64,000 nt of DNA from Rhizobium sp. Q54 (GTDB taxonomy: Bacteria > Pseudomonadota > Alphaproteobacteria > Reyranellales > Reyranellaceae), in NCBI GenBank assembly GCA_945903635.1, contig CAMDOT010000003.1:1-64000 (forward strand), written 5' to 3'. The translations under genes were made by a program, and so were the position numbers. Each line of letters opens with the position of its first letter. Positions within the stretch are counted from its first letter, which is position 1. Positions 39,052-49,735 of this stretch are shown here, piece after piece. The notes beneath the pieces were generated by a model, which saw only the letters and a list, made by a program, of their open reading frames with translations, did no database searches and was not told where the DNA came from.

Positions 39052-40941
39052 ATGGCGTTCCCACCGGGTTTCCTCGACGAATTGCGCGCGCGCCTCAGCC
39101 TGTCTGACGTGGTCGGCCGCAAGGTCTCGTTGAAGCGCAAGTCGGGCAGCGAATATTCCGGCCTCTGCCCCTTCCACAACGAAAAGACGCCATCCTTCAC
39201 GGTCAACGACAAGAAGGGCTTTTACCACTGCTTCGGCTGCGGCGAGCACGGCGACGCGGTGGGTTTCGTGATGAAGACCGAGGGGCTGTCGTTCCCGGAG
39301 TCGGTGGAAAAGCTCGCGCGCGAGGTCAATCTGCCGGTGCCGCGCGCCACGCCCGCCGAACGCGAACGGGCCGAACGCGCCTCTACCCTGCAGGAGGTCG
39401 TCGAACTGGCGGCCCGCTGGTTCCAGAAGCAGCTGCGCCTGCCGGTCGGGCGCCACGGTCTCGACTATCTCCGCGGCCGTGGCCTCAGCGAGGAGACGAT
39501 CGACGACTTTCGCCTGGGCTTCGCGCCGGATACGCGCGACGGGCTCCTGGCGGCACTCAAACGCGAGAACGTCCCGATCGACAAGATCGTCGAGGCCGGG
39601 CTCGTGATCCAGCCTGAGGACAGGCGCGACCCTTACGATCGCTTTCGCGGTCGCGTGATGTTTCCCATCAACGATCGGCGCGGCCGGGTGATCGCCTTCG
39701 GCGGTCGCGTGATGGGTACGGGCGAGCCGAAGTACCTCAACTCTCCCGAGACGCCGCTGTTCCACAAGGGCGCCAATCTCTACTGCCTCGATCGGGCGCG
39801 GCAGGCCGTGACCAAGGACCAGCCGGTGATCGTGGCCGAAGGCTACATGGACGTGATCGCCCTGCACGGCGCGGGATTCACGGGCGCCGTGGCACCTCTC
39901 GGCACAGCGCTCACCGAAGGCCAGCTCGGTGAACTGTGGAAGCTCGCCGACGAACCTTTCCTCTGCTTCGATGGCGACAATGCCGGCAGGCGTGCGGCCT
40001 CGCGCGCCGCCGAGCGGGCACTGCCGCTACTGCGTGCCGGCAAGAGCCTCCGGTTTCTGGCGCTGCCCGCCGGCGAGGACCCCGACAGCCTGATCCGCAG
40101 CCGCGGCGCCGATGCCCTCCGGCGTGTCCTCGACCTCGCCCGACCCCTGTCCGATGTGGTGTGGGACATGGAGACCGACGGCAAACCCGCCGATACGCCG
40201 GAGCGCCGCGCCAGCCTCCAGCGCGCGGTTGAGCTGCGGGTGGCCGAGATCGCCGATCCCATGGTCCGGGACTACTATCGGACTGATATGCGCAACCGGT
40301 TGTACCGGGTGCGCCGGCCGGAAGCGCCCGCGTGGCGCCCCGGTGAGCGCCGGCCCTTCCGTCGGCCAGGGGACCCCGCGCCCAGTCCCTTCGCGGCCGG
40401 TTCTGCCGCCCGCCAGTCGAGCGCCGAAGCCGACGGGTCGCGTCAGGAGCGGGCGCTTCTCGGCGCCCTGATCGAGCGGCCGGCCCTCCTTCATATCCTG
40501 GCCGAGGACCTGGCGGCTTTGCCGATCGCCAATCCGGACCTCGCCCGCCTGCGCAGCGGCCTGCTCGATGCCTTGTCCATGATCCCCCTGGGGGTCGACC
40601 CGGCGGCCGACGAAGCCATGGCGGATGACCCCGCGACCAATACCTCCCTTGAAGCTCGGCTGATCGAGGAACATCTCCAGCGGAGCGGCCTTGCCACGCT
40701 GGCCGCGGCAGCACGGGCCAAGGCCCGGGAGGTCTTCCGGGACGACCCGGTGGATGCCGATGGCCGGGTCGGCCAATGGCGGCGGGCGGCCCGTCATATG
40801 AGCCAGCTCACGGCCGATCCGGAGGAGCTGAAGCGCGCCGAGGAAGCCTTGGCCGAAGACATGAGCGAGGAAAACCTGCGCCGCCTGCAGGCCATACTCG
40901 ACCGGATGCGGCGGGAAAGCGTCGAATCCGGCGCCGGATAG
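39052..40941 (+). CDS. dnaG: DNA primase
   Basis: Encodes 629 residues. The CHC2 zinc site is C39, H42, C60 and C63 in CPFHNEKTPSF...HCFGCGEHGD. The TOPRIM core has EGYMDVIALHG and FDGDNAGRRAA with the catalytic acidic residues. The C-terminal region differs from the E. coli helicase-binding domain, as usual in alphaproteobacteria. Makes RNA primers for replication. Followed by rpoD after 166 nt. Confidence 0.97.
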   Translation: MAFPPGFLDELRARLSLSDVVGRKVSLKRKSGSEYSGLCPFHNEKTPSFTVNDKKGFYHCFGCGEHGDAVGFVMKTEGLSFPESVEKLAREVNLPVPRATPAERERAERASTLQEVVELAARWFQKQLRLPVGRHGLDYLRGRGLSEETIDDFRLGFAPDTRDGLLAALKRENVPIDKIVEAGLVIQPEDRRDPYDRFRGRVMFPINDRRGRVIAFGGRVMGTGEPKYLNSPETPLFHKGANLYCLDRARQAVTKDQPVIVAEGYMDVIALHGAGFTGAVAPLGTALTEGQLGELWKLADEPFLCFDGDNAGRRAASRAAERALPLLRAGKSLRFLALPAGEDPDSLIRSRGADALRRVLDLARPLSDVVWDMETDGKPADTPERRASLQRAVELRVAEIADPMVRDYYRTDMRNRLYRVRRPEAPAWRPGERRPFRRPGDPAPSPFAAGSAARQSSAEADGSRQERALLGALIERPALLHILAEDLAALPIANPDLARLRSGLLDALSMIPLGVDPAADEAMADDPATNTSLEARLIEEHLQRSGLATLAAAARAKAREVFRDDPVDADGRVGQWRRAARHMSQLTADPEELKRAEEALAEDMSEENLRRLQAILDRMRRESVESGAG

Positions 40942-40965
40942 CAGACTTGCAACCGAATATGGGAG

Positions 40966-41017
40966 ACTACCCTATCGGCGCTTGAACTTAACCCCCATAT
41001 AGTAGAAGGGTAGTTTT
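40966..41017 (+). terminator. Inverted repeat with T-run between dnaG and rpoD
   Basis: ACTACCCT (40966-40973) and AGGGTAGT (41007-41014) form an 8-bp stem with a long 33-nt loop and end in TTTT. It may reduce dnaG read-through so that rpoD, 90 nt further, depends on its own promoter. The long loop makes it a weak candidate. Confidence 0.4.
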
Positions 41018-41107
41018 AGCGGGATCGCCCTTCCGCACCCCCTTCTTGCAGCCAAATTCACGGCCGGACCGGCCGTTGGATCCGTTTGTCGCACCCAAGG
41101 AACAGTA

Positions 41108-43119
<2,012 letters not shown>

Positions 43120-43123
<4 letters not shown>

Positions 43124-43743
43124 CCTCCGAACAGGCCGCCGACCGCGTCATCCATGCGGTCGGCATCTGCCTGGGAGTGATCGGTGCCGCCGCCCTTATC
43201 TGGGTGACGACGATCAACGGGCAACCGGGTGATCTGGCGCCTGTCCTGATCTATGTCACAGGATTGTTGGCCATGTTGGGCTGCTCGGCGGCCTACAATG
43301 TGTTCTACACCAGCGGGCGACGCGAATGGCTGCGGCGCTTCGATCATGCTGCGATCTTCGCCATGATTGCCGGCACCTACACACCCTTCACGACACGGCT
43401 GGGCAATGGCTGGTCTTCAGGTCTAACCGCCGTCATCTGGACAGTGGCTGCGACAGGTATCGCCCTCAAGCTGTGGCAACCGCGCCGGATCGAAACCATC
43501 TCGATCGTCCTTTACCTGGCACTGGGCTGGATTGGCCTCGCAGCGGCCGGGCCGTTCATGGCGGCGCTCGATGCCCGGACGCTTGCGCTGCTGGCGTCGG
43601 GCGGCATCGTCTACACAGCCGGCGTCATTTTCCATCTCTGGCACCGGTTGCCCTACCAGAATGCCATCTGGCACGGCTTCGTGCTTGTTGCCGCGGGCAT
43701 TCACTATCTGGCTGTTCTGACGGTCATTCCTACGCTCGCCTAG
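43120..43743 (+). CDS. Hemolysin III/TrhA-like membrane protein (PAQR superfamily)
   Basis: Encodes 207 residues with about seven hydrophobic helices. The block [19 protein letters not shown] and the C-terminal [17 protein letters not shown] place the conserved His and Asp residues of the PAQR/hemolysin III family, thought to be metal-dependent lipid or membrane-homeostasis enzymes. The ATGA overlap with rpoD suggests coupling, although the two functions are unrelated. Confidence 0.9.
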
Positions 43744-43802
43744 GCAGCGCAACCCAACCCCGTCGTTCGACGTTGTTATCGTGCCGATCTCCAGGAGGCA
43801 CT

Positions 43803-44537
43803 GTGGCTGACGACGTTGGCGCAACGACTCGCAAACCAGCATGGCGCTACGCGGCCGGGGCTGCGCTCTGCTTCGCCGTCATTGGCGGCGGCGCCTATCT
43901 GTATTTCTACGATGGCCCAGCCAAGCCGACAGAGGCGCAGGCCCCCGAAGCCGCAAAGCCCGCCATTGCTGCCGCTAAGCGAGCCGCGCCTGACGACGAG
44001 CCGCCCGTCCTTTCCTCAATCATGATCGATCAAGCACGGGAACTCGTCGGCGAAGCCCGCCGCCTGGCGGCTTCGGGTGATTTCGCCGGCGCTGAGATTG
44101 CGCTGAAAAAGGCAGAGCAGGCCGCTCCTGGCGTAGACGAAACGGCACAGGCGCGACGCGAGATCGCCGAATTGAACACACCGCAAGGCCAGCTTGCCGC
44201 CCAACTCGACCGCGCTCGCAGCGCCGTCGACCGCGGAGACGACACCGTCGCCGAACAGGCGATCGCCGAGGCCGAGCATCTCAACGCTCCGGCGCCGGCG
44301 ATTGCCGAGCTTCGTGCCAGCCTGCAGGCGGCACAGCAGAAAGATACCCATAAGGACGATCATATCGCATCGCTGCTGGCAGAGATGCGCACCGCCGTAG
44401 CGCGTCATGACTTCGCGACCGCAAACCGCGCCCTCAACGAAGCAGCGCGCATCGATATCCAGAACCGTGACGTCCTCAAGGCTCGAGACGAGTTGAACAG
44501 GGAACAGGCTTCGGTGCGGGCACCGGCGAAGGACTAG
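43803..44537 (+). CDS. Membrane-anchored repeat protein A
   Basis: Encodes 244 residues from a GTG start with AGGAGG at 43793-43798. One hydrophobic anchor (about 15-33, AAGAALCFAVIGGGAYLYF) is followed by a linker and three helical repeats of about 60 residues, each of the type ARRLAASGDFAGAEIALKKAEQ...ARREIAEL, like short TPR units. It is a paralogue of the protein encoded at 45778. Probably periplasmic; function unknown. Confidence 0.82.
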   Translation: MADDVGATTRKPAWRYAAGAALCFAVIGGGAYLYFYDGPAKPTEAQAPEAAKPAIAAAKRAAPDDEPPVLSSIMIDQARELVGEARRLAASGDFAGAEIALKKAEQAAPGVDETAQARREIAELNTPQGQLAAQLDRARSAVDRGDDTVAEQAIAEAEHLNAPAPAIAELRASLQAAQQKDTHKDDHIASLLAEMRTAVARHDFATANRALNEAARIDIQNRDVLKARDELNREQASVRAPAKD

Positions 44538-45187
44538 CCCATCATCGTCGCCAGGCAGGACTTCTGGCGCCGCAGGAACGCCTCCAGTCTCGCTTCGTAA
44601 TCGGCGACGACAGCACTCTGCACCGAGGGCCGCGCGGCAAGCGTCCGACGCCACTCCTGCACGTTGGGCAGCGCCTCGAAGGTGCCCAAATCGACGAAGC
44701 GATCGAAGACATCGAAGTAGCGAAATACCGGCGCGAAGACGGCATCGACCAGGGTGAAATCTTCACCGGCAAAGTACGGACCGTCCCCCAATTCCCCTTC
44801 CAGCCGCCCGAACTTCTCCCGCAACAGGGCCGTCTTGGCCTCGAAGATGGCTCGGTCGGGCGTGGTCTCGATCGTCCAGATATCGGCCAGGATCGAAGAA
44901 CCGAACTCCATCCAGGCGCGATGTCGGGCGCGCGTCAGCGGATCGGCTGGATGCAGGCGGGGCGTCTCGGTGTCTTCCAGGTATTCGACGATGACGGCGC
45001 TCTCGAATAGCACCGCGTCCCCCACCTGCAGAAGCGGCACCTTGCCGAGCGGCGAGATCGCCCGGAACCACGCGGGTTTGTCGGCGAGATCGACAGTGCG
45101 GCGCTCGAACGCCGCGCCCTTTTCGGAAAGCGCAATGGCTGCGCGCTGCACATAGGGGCAGAGATCGAAGGAAACCAAGGTCAGCAT
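44534..45187 (-). CDS. Glutathione S-transferase family protein
   Basis: Encodes 217 residues. A thioredoxin-like N-terminal domain with CPYVQR (the Cys type of omega/zeta-like enzymes) and GKVPLLQVGDAVLFESAVIVEYLED, then a helical C-terminal domain. The start at 45187 (MLTLVSF) has GGAG upstream. It is divergent from a MarR regulator with two palindromes between them, so its expression is probably controlled by that regulator. Confidence 0.9.
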   Translation of the reverse strand: MLTLVSFDLCPYVQRAAIALSEKGAAFERRTVDLADKPAWFRAISPLGKVPLLQVGDAVLFESAVIVEYLEDTETPRLHPADPLTRARHRAWMEFGSSILADIWTIETTPDRAIFEAKTALLREKFGRLEGELGDGPYFAGEDFTLVDAVFAPVFRYFDVFDRFVDLGTFEALPNVQEWRRTLAARPSVQSAVVADYEARLEAFLRRQKSCLATMMG

Positions 45188-45203
45188 GGCAATCTCCATT
45201 TAT

Positions 45204-45247
45204 ATGCAATTGCATCTAGTGTGTCAGCCACCTTGATGCAAGTGCAT
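45204..45247. promoter_or_regulatory. Paired palindromic operator between the GST and MarR genes
   Basis: ATGCAATTGCAT (45204-45215) is a perfect palindrome and ATGCAAGTGCAT (45236-45247) is the same with a change at the centre. Their centres are 32 nt apart, about three helical turns. They lie in the 79-nt divergent gap, so they are the likely binding sites for the MarR protein. Confidence 0.65.
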
Positions 45248-45266
45248 ATATCTATAGACTGCGGTT

Positions 45267-45710
45267 ATGACCTCCCCTTCGGAATCGGTCGTCCGCGCCT
45301 GGACCCGCCTGGAGCGTGCCCACCGTGCCGCCCTCGCCACCGTCGAGAACCGCCTCAAGAAGGAGGGCCTGCCGCCGCTCGCCTGGTACGACGTGCTGCT
45401 GGAGCTCGAGCGCGGCGGCGCGCCGGGCCTGCGCCCCTTCGAGCTGCAGAAGGCGATGCTGTTCGCCCAATACAATCTCTCGCGCCTGATCGACCGCCTC
45501 GAAACCCAGGGCTACGTCGCGCGCACCGCCAGCGCAGACGACGGCCGCGGCCAGATGCTCGCGATCACTGCGAAGGGGCGCGCAATGCGCAAGAAGATCT
45601 GGCCGGTCTACGCCGCTGCCATAGAGGCCGCGGTGGGCGCGCACCTCTCGCCGTCGGAAGCGCGTACGCTGGCCGATCTGCTGGCAAAGCTCTACGCCCC
45701 CCGATCGTAA
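45267..45710 (+). CDS. MarR family transcriptional regulator
   Basis: Encodes 147 residues. A winged helix-turn-helix (LQKAMLFAQYNLSRLIDRLETQGYVARTASADDGRGQMLAITAKGRAMR) with flanking dimerisation helices. It probably represses itself and the divergent glutathione transferase gene and responds to an electrophile or aromatic ligand. The ATG at 45267 gives the usual MarR start. Confidence 0.9.
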   Translation: MTSPSESVVRAWTRLERAHRAALATVENRLKKEGLPPLAWYDVLLELERGGAPGLRPFELQKAMLFAQYNLSRLIDRLETQGYVARTASADDGRGQMLAITAKGRAMRKKIWPVYAAAIEAAVGAHLSPSEARTLADLLAKLYAPRS

Positions 45711-45777
45711 GCCGGCTCCTCGGGAACCAAGGCCACGGTACTACGTTGTCTTCCTGCCGATCTCATCAGGAGGGACC

Positions 45778-46542
45778 ATGGCCGATACCAGCATGACCCC
45801 GAACAGGAACGGCCCGCTCTATGCCATCATCGGCGCCCTCGTGGTCGTGATCGCAGGCGGCGGCTTCTATCTGTACAAGATGGACAAGGTGACGGCGTTG
45901 CCGCCGCCCGCGCCCATCGAAGCCGCCAAGCCGGCCGCACCCCTTCCACCCCCGCCCGTCGCCACGCCGCGGCCCGTTCCGCCTCCGGCGACGCCGGCCG
46001 GTCCCTCGGCGGCACAGCTCAGCCAAGCGCGCAGCTACATCGCCGACGCCCGCCGCTTTGCCACAGCCGGCGACTTCGCCAGCGCCGAACAAGCCCTTCA
46101 GTCCGCCGACGCCGCCGTCCCCGGTTTTGCCGAGACTGCCGCGGCCCGCCGCGAGATCGCCGACCTGCGCACCACGCGCGACCAGCTCACGCCGCAGGTT
46201 TCCGGCCTCCTGGCCCAAGCGCGTCGCGCCATGGACCGTGGCGACTTCGCCACCGCCGATCGCGCCCTCGACGAGGCCGAGCGCATCGCCCCCAATGCGC
46301 GCGAGGTGATCGAGGCTCGCCGTGACCTGCGCGCGGCCCAACGCCAGACCGGTCCATCGGGCGCCCAGGACGCGCGCGTGACGATGCTCGTCGCCACCGC
46401 TCGGGCCGCAATTTCCTTCGGCGACTTTCCTTCGGCCGACCGCGCGCTCGACGAGGCCGAACGCATCGACCCACGCGACCCCGCTGTCCGGCAGGCGCGT
46501 GCCGACCTGAATGCCGCCGTGCGCGCCCGCCCCCCACGCTGA
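45778..46542 (+). CDS. Membrane-anchored repeat protein B
   Basis: Encodes 254 residues. One hydrophobic anchor (about 14-33), a Pro-rich linker (about 40-76) and three repeats whose cores read GDFASAEQALQSADA, GDFATADRALDEAER and GDFPSADRALDEAER, with the second and third repeats nearly identical in parts. AGGAGGGACC precedes the ATG. It is a paralogue of the protein at 43803 with the same design. Its position next to the MarR gene may be coincidental. Function unknown. Confidence 0.85.
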   Translation: MADTSMTPNRNGPLYAIIGALVVVIAGGGFYLYKMDKVTALPPPAPIEAAKPAAPLPPPPVATPRPVPPPATPAGPSAAQLSQARSYIADARRFATAGDFASAEQALQSADAAVPGFAETAAARREIADLRTTRDQLTPQVSGLLAQARRAMDRGDFATADRALDEAERIAPNAREVIEARRDLRAAQRQTGPSGAQDARVTMLVATARAAISFGDFPSADRALDEAERIDPRDPAVRQARADLNAAVRARPPR

Positions 46543-46608
46543 ACACCCCGCGTAACGTCACGAATTCCGTGTAGTCTGCCGCTGAGAGGAACCGGCGGCG
46601 GAGCGGAG

Positions 46609-46989
46609 ATGACGGACATAGTCGAGGAATTGCGCGCCAAAGGCGGCCGCGAGGGTGATCTGCTGGGGCGGGCGGCGGCGGAGATCGAGCGGCTGCGCCA
46701 AATGGCTTCCGTGGCGTGGCAGCCGATGGCGACGGCACCCAAGGACGAGGGACCGCTATTGCTCTACTGCCCCGGCCTGGAGGGCCACGTCGTGCGCGAG
46801 GTCGTGGTCGGGGCCTGGCTGTTCGACGCCAACCGCCGCACCTTCGGCTACTGGACCAGCGACGTCGGCCGCCTCGACCTCGGCTTCGTCGAAACCGGGC
46901 CCTGGATCGAATATCCGGAGCTGCATCCGGAACGCTGGGCGCGGCTGCCGCCGCGGCCCGGAGCGTCTGTCGAAGCAGACTATATCTGA
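46609..46989 (+). CDS. Hypothetical protein
   Basis: Encodes 126 residues. A short helical start (MTDIVEELRAKGGREGDLLGRAAAEIERLRQM) precedes a part with WQPMATAPKDEGPLLLYCPG and a C-terminal tryptophan- and proline-containing stretch, reminiscent of small phage or DUF551-like proteins, but too weak to name. Codon use is like the host. AGCGGAG lies upstream of the start. Confidence 0.65.
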   Translation: MTDIVEELRAKGGREGDLLGRAAAEIERLRQMASVAWQPMATAPKDEGPLLLYCPGLEGHVVREVVVGAWLFDANRRTFGYWTSDVGRLDLGFVETGPWIEYPELHPERWARLPPRPGASVEADYI

Positions 46990-47176
46990 ATTAGGGCGCT
47001 CCTCCTCGATGCCCTCCGCTGCGGGGAGATGTGCTTCGGGTGACACCGAGGGGAGCTACCGGGGACTCGCAACCCCGGCGCTTCGTCAACGCCGGCGCCC
47101 GGGCCGGGGTTCCCTTGGCACTCTCGCCAGAATCGGCCGGCTATTGTACATTCGACTGCAAGATGATGACTGCAAG

Positions 47177-47449
47177 ATGAGCGGCGAACGCGCCCCTCGC
47201 ATGTTCAGCCTCGGCAAGCGCGCGGGCCATCGCTATCTCCGGACCGGCCGGCTGGTGGTCTGGCTCGGCGTCGGCCGCCGTCGCGACCTCCTCGCCGTGT
47301 GGTGGCTGGACCGTGGCCGGCGCGTTCTGTCCTCCGGGGTCGTCGTCAAGCCGCCCTGGAAGCTGCCGCGCTACGCCGAGGTCCATGGCAACCAGCGTCC
47401 CTTGTTCAAGTTCTTCGGCTGGCGCCTGCTGCCGCTGCACCGCATGTGA
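47177..47449 (+). CDS. Hypothetical basic protein
   Basis: Encodes 90 residues from ATG 47177. Very rich in Arg and Trp with several hydrophobic stretches (RLVVWLGVGRRRDLLAVWWLDRG and FGWRLLPLHRM). No recognised family. The reading frame is open well before this start, and an opposite-strand frame also spans it, so the gene is uncertain. A GC-rich inverted structure lies upstream (about 47056-47111). Confidence 0.45.
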   Translation: MSGERAPRMFSLGKRAGHRYLRTGRLVVWLGVGRRRDLLAVWWLDRGRRVLSSGVVVKPPWKLPRYAEVHGNQRPLFKFFGWRLLPLHRM

Positions 47450-47510
47450 TCTGGCGCACGTGACCCGGGCGCGAAGCGCTCTTCCCTCCCCCTGATTTTT
47501 GAGGCCCCCG

Positions 47511-48263
47511 TTGAGTCCCATCCTGCAAGCCGGCATCGCCTTCGCGCTCATCGTCGCCAGCGCCGCCATGGGCGCCTTCCTGCGCCTGAAACTGCCGGAG
47601 CATCACCTCACAGGCGATTCCAAGGACGTGATCAAGCTGGCCGTCGCCCTGATCGCCACCATGTCGGCGCTGGTGCTGGCCCTGCTGTTGGCCTCGACGC
47701 GCACCTCGTTCGAGCGGACCAGCGGCTATGTCAGCCGCATGACGGCCGATATCACCGAACTGGACAAGCTGCTCGGCGAATACGGCCCCGAGGCGAAGCC
47801 GATCCGCGTGGCGCTGCGGGCCGACGTCGGCCCGCTGATCGCCTCGATCTGGCAGGAGGACGCCGGACCGCAGTCCGCCGCCGCCCAGGGCAAGGGCCAT
47901 GGCGATTCGGTGCTCTACATGCTGCGCGAGCTGACCCCGAGCAACAAGGTCCAGGCCTCCATCCAGACGCGCGCCCTGCAGGTCAGCACCGATCTCAACC
48001 AGACCCAGCTCTCCCTGATCTCCCAGCCCACCGATTCGATCTCCAACACCTTCCTCATCGTGCTGGTCATCTGGCTCATGTTCATCTTCGCCGTCTTCAG
48101 CATGTCGTCGCCGCCCAATCCCACGCTCTTCGCGGTCCTCTTCCTCTGCATCCTGTCGGCGTCGGCGGCGATCTACCTGATCCAGGAACTCGCCCTGCCG
48201 TTCGACGGTCTGATGCAGATCTCCAATTCAGGCCTGCGCGCGGCGCTGAAACCACTCGGCTAG
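47511..48263 (+). CDS. DUF4239 family membrane protein
   Basis: Encodes 250 residues from a TTG with GAGG 6 nt upstream (TTG at 47499 is possible). Two N-terminal membrane segments (about 4-22 and 38-60) and two more near the C-terminus (about 180-198 and 205-225) enclose a hydrophilic loop, as in the bestrophin-like DUF4239 family. Possible ion channel; unproven. It is convergent with the CYTH gene and overlaps it by 4 nt. Confidence 0.78.
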   Translation: MSPILQAGIAFALIVASAAMGAFLRLKLPEHHLTGDSKDVIKLAVALIATMSALVLALLLASTRTSFERTSGYVSRMTADITELDKLLGEYGPEAKPIRVALRADVGPLIASIWQEDAGPQSAAAQGKGHGDSVLYMLRELTPSNKVQASIQTRALQVSTDLNQTQLSLISQPTDSISNTFLIVLVIWLMFIFAVFSMSSPPNPTLFAVLFLCILSASAAIYLIQELALPFDGLMQISNSGLRAALKPLG

Positions 48264-48826
48264 AGCCCGTCGGGCAGCCCGTTGGCGACGAGATGGCCGC
48301 CGCCGAAGCGCGGGTCGTCTGTGACCTCGCGGATCGCGAAGTCGGGTATGGCAAAGGCGGCCATCCGCTCGTCCGTGTCGAACTCGGCCTCGACCATCCG
48401 GAGCCCTGAAAGCTCGCCCTGGAATTCGTCGGCCGACAGCACGACGCCAGGTGGCGCCTTCAGCCGGTGGCGGATCTTCCGGATCCGCCGGCCCGGCAAG
48501 GCGGCGGCAAGGACGGCGAATTCGTTTTCCGGCAGGTAGATCGACGTGATCAACCGGGTGTGCGCGTCGACATCGGCCTTGCGGCTGAGCCGCAGCATCG
48601 CCGGGACACCCTCGAGGAGACGGGCCTCGTGGAGACGCGCCTCGCGCAGGCGCAACTGGGTACCCGTGACATAGAGGTCGACGATGGTCTCGGTCCGCGC
48701 GATCAGCTCGCGCGGCACCTCGCGGCAGAGCCAGCGGCGCTCGCGCTCGACCACCGTGTAGGCCGGCTTGGGAAAGCCCAGGGCTTTTGCGATCGCCGGG
48801 TCGATGTCCATCAGGCTATATGACAC
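48260..48826 (-). CDS. CYTH domain protein (triphosphate-binding tunnel fold)
   Basis: Encodes 188 residues. The N-terminal VVERERRWLCREVP corresponds to the ExExK start motif of CYTH proteins, and the C-terminal MVEAEFDTDE ... VTDDPRFGGGHLVANG matches the usual ending. Members hydrolyse inorganic or nucleoside triphosphates or make cAMP. The GTG at 48826 has AGGAGG 7 nt upstream. Its promoter region holds a TGTCACA array. Confidence 0.85.
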   Translation of the reverse strand: MSYSLMDIDPAIAKALGFPKPAYTVVERERRWLCREVPRELIARTETIVDLYVTGTQLRLREARLHEARLLEGVPAMLRLSRKADVDAHTRLITSIYLPENEFAVLAAALPGRRIRKIRHRLKAPPGVVLSADEFQGELSGLRMVEAEFDTDERMAAFAIPDFAIREVTDDPRFGGGHLVANGLPDGL

Positions 48827-48865
48827 GTCCACACCTCCTGCGCGCCGGCAAGACGGACCGCACTG

Positions 48866-48937
48866 CTGTCACACCCAAAGGTGTCACACCAAGTTGAGAC
48901 AAATGTTGTGACACAGGTTGAGCGCCCACCTGTGACA
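48866..48937 (-). promoter_or_regulatory. TGTCACA motif array upstream of the CYTH gene
   Basis: TGTCACA occurs at 48866-48872 and 48881-48887, and its complement TGTGACA at 48907-48913 and 48931-48937. TGTCACACC is a direct repeat with a 15-nt period. They lie 40 to 111 nt upstream of the CYTH gene start on the minus strand. This looks like a cooperative operator, perhaps of a CRP/FNR-type regulator, whose half-site TGTGA it contains. Confidence 0.45.
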
Positions 48938-49312
48938 TCGCGTGAATCTGACCCTGTGGCCCCACCTCGGGCAGCCACAGTAGACCGTCGAATCAACACT
49001 CGGACGCGTTTTTCGCGCCTCGGTCCACCCACCTGCCGGACAGTCAATGCGGCGGGGGCGTCCCTGTGCTTGCTACTCACGGCTCAGTACCCGGTAAGGG
49101 CAAGGTCGCGGGACGGCCCCTCATCCTCCAGGGATCGTACCCGGCGGGCGCGCCGGGCGGGGCATGGCCAAAGGTTCAAGCGCCGACCCTCGGGTCGGCG
49201 ATTTCAGTTAGTCAGGACAGGAGCGAACGGGCGACTCCGAGTGAGGGATCGACAGCGCGGGGGATACGCGAGATCCGTTCAAGGGTCAGTCCCGGAAGGT
49301 CTTCTCCCTCGA
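48938..49312. other. Gap between the CYTH and DUF4279 genes
   Basis: This 375-nt stretch has no supported gene. A hairpin (CGCCGACC near 49181-49188 with GGTCGGCG at 49193-49200) lies about 113 nt past the DUF4279 stop and could be its terminator, though no T-run follows. The rest shows nothing recognisable. Confidence 0.4.
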
Positions 49313-49729
49313 TCAGTAGAGAACATAGAGATCGATATCCAGGTCCAGCTTCATCTCCACGAGCTTGGCCATCAGCTTGCGATCGAGGCCCAGCGGTGGC
49401 CGAGCACCGTTCCACGATTCCACTGCGAAGGACAACTCGGCCACTTCCGGATCGAGGGCCGCCAGCTTTGCGGAGTCGGGCTTCAATTGATCGAGGAGAT
49501 GGATTGCATGCTCCTTCATGGTGGCCGTCAGCGGCAGGCTCGACCAGAACCGCCATCCCTTCGTCTTGTGCGGACGGCGTCCGGACGGCAAGAGATCGCC
49601 GACATTCCATGTTCTCGACGGCTCCACACCGAAGGCGGCGGTGACATCGTCGTGACTGCAGCTATAGTTGACCAGGATCAGAGACGCTCGTATTTCCGTC
49701 CTCATCACATCATCTTCGTCGCTCATCAT
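49313..49729 (-). CDS. DUF4279 family protein, candidate immunity protein
   Basis: Encodes 138 residues. The N-terminal strand-helix pattern RASLILVNYSCSHDDVTAAFGVEPSRTWNVGD and GWRFWSS match DUF4279, a family that is often encoded next to toxin-like genes. It starts 6 nt after the stop of the ejection-protein-like gene upstream, so it is cotranscribed and could neutralise that toxin domain. Position and size fit an immunity protein; no direct proof. Confidence 0.7.
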   Translation of the reverse strand: MMSDEDDVMRTEIRASLILVNYSCSHDDVTAAFGVEPSRTWNVGDLLPSGRRPHKTKGWRFWSSLPLTATMKEHAIHLLDQLKPDSAKLAALDPEVAELSFAVESWNGARPPLGLDRKLMAKLVEMKLDLDIDLYVLY

Positions 49730-49735
49730 CCACTC

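Noticed and set aside
46655-47176. Long open frame upstream of the small basic protein at 47177
   Set aside because: It overlaps the better-supported gene at 46609-46989 in another frame, is rich in Arg, Gly and Cys runs typical of a shadow frame in GC-rich DNA, and no start fits.
49001-49312. A replication or attachment site in the gap before the DUF4279 gene
   Set aside because: No direct repeat pair at the cassette ends and no integrase were found, so an att site cannot be supported.
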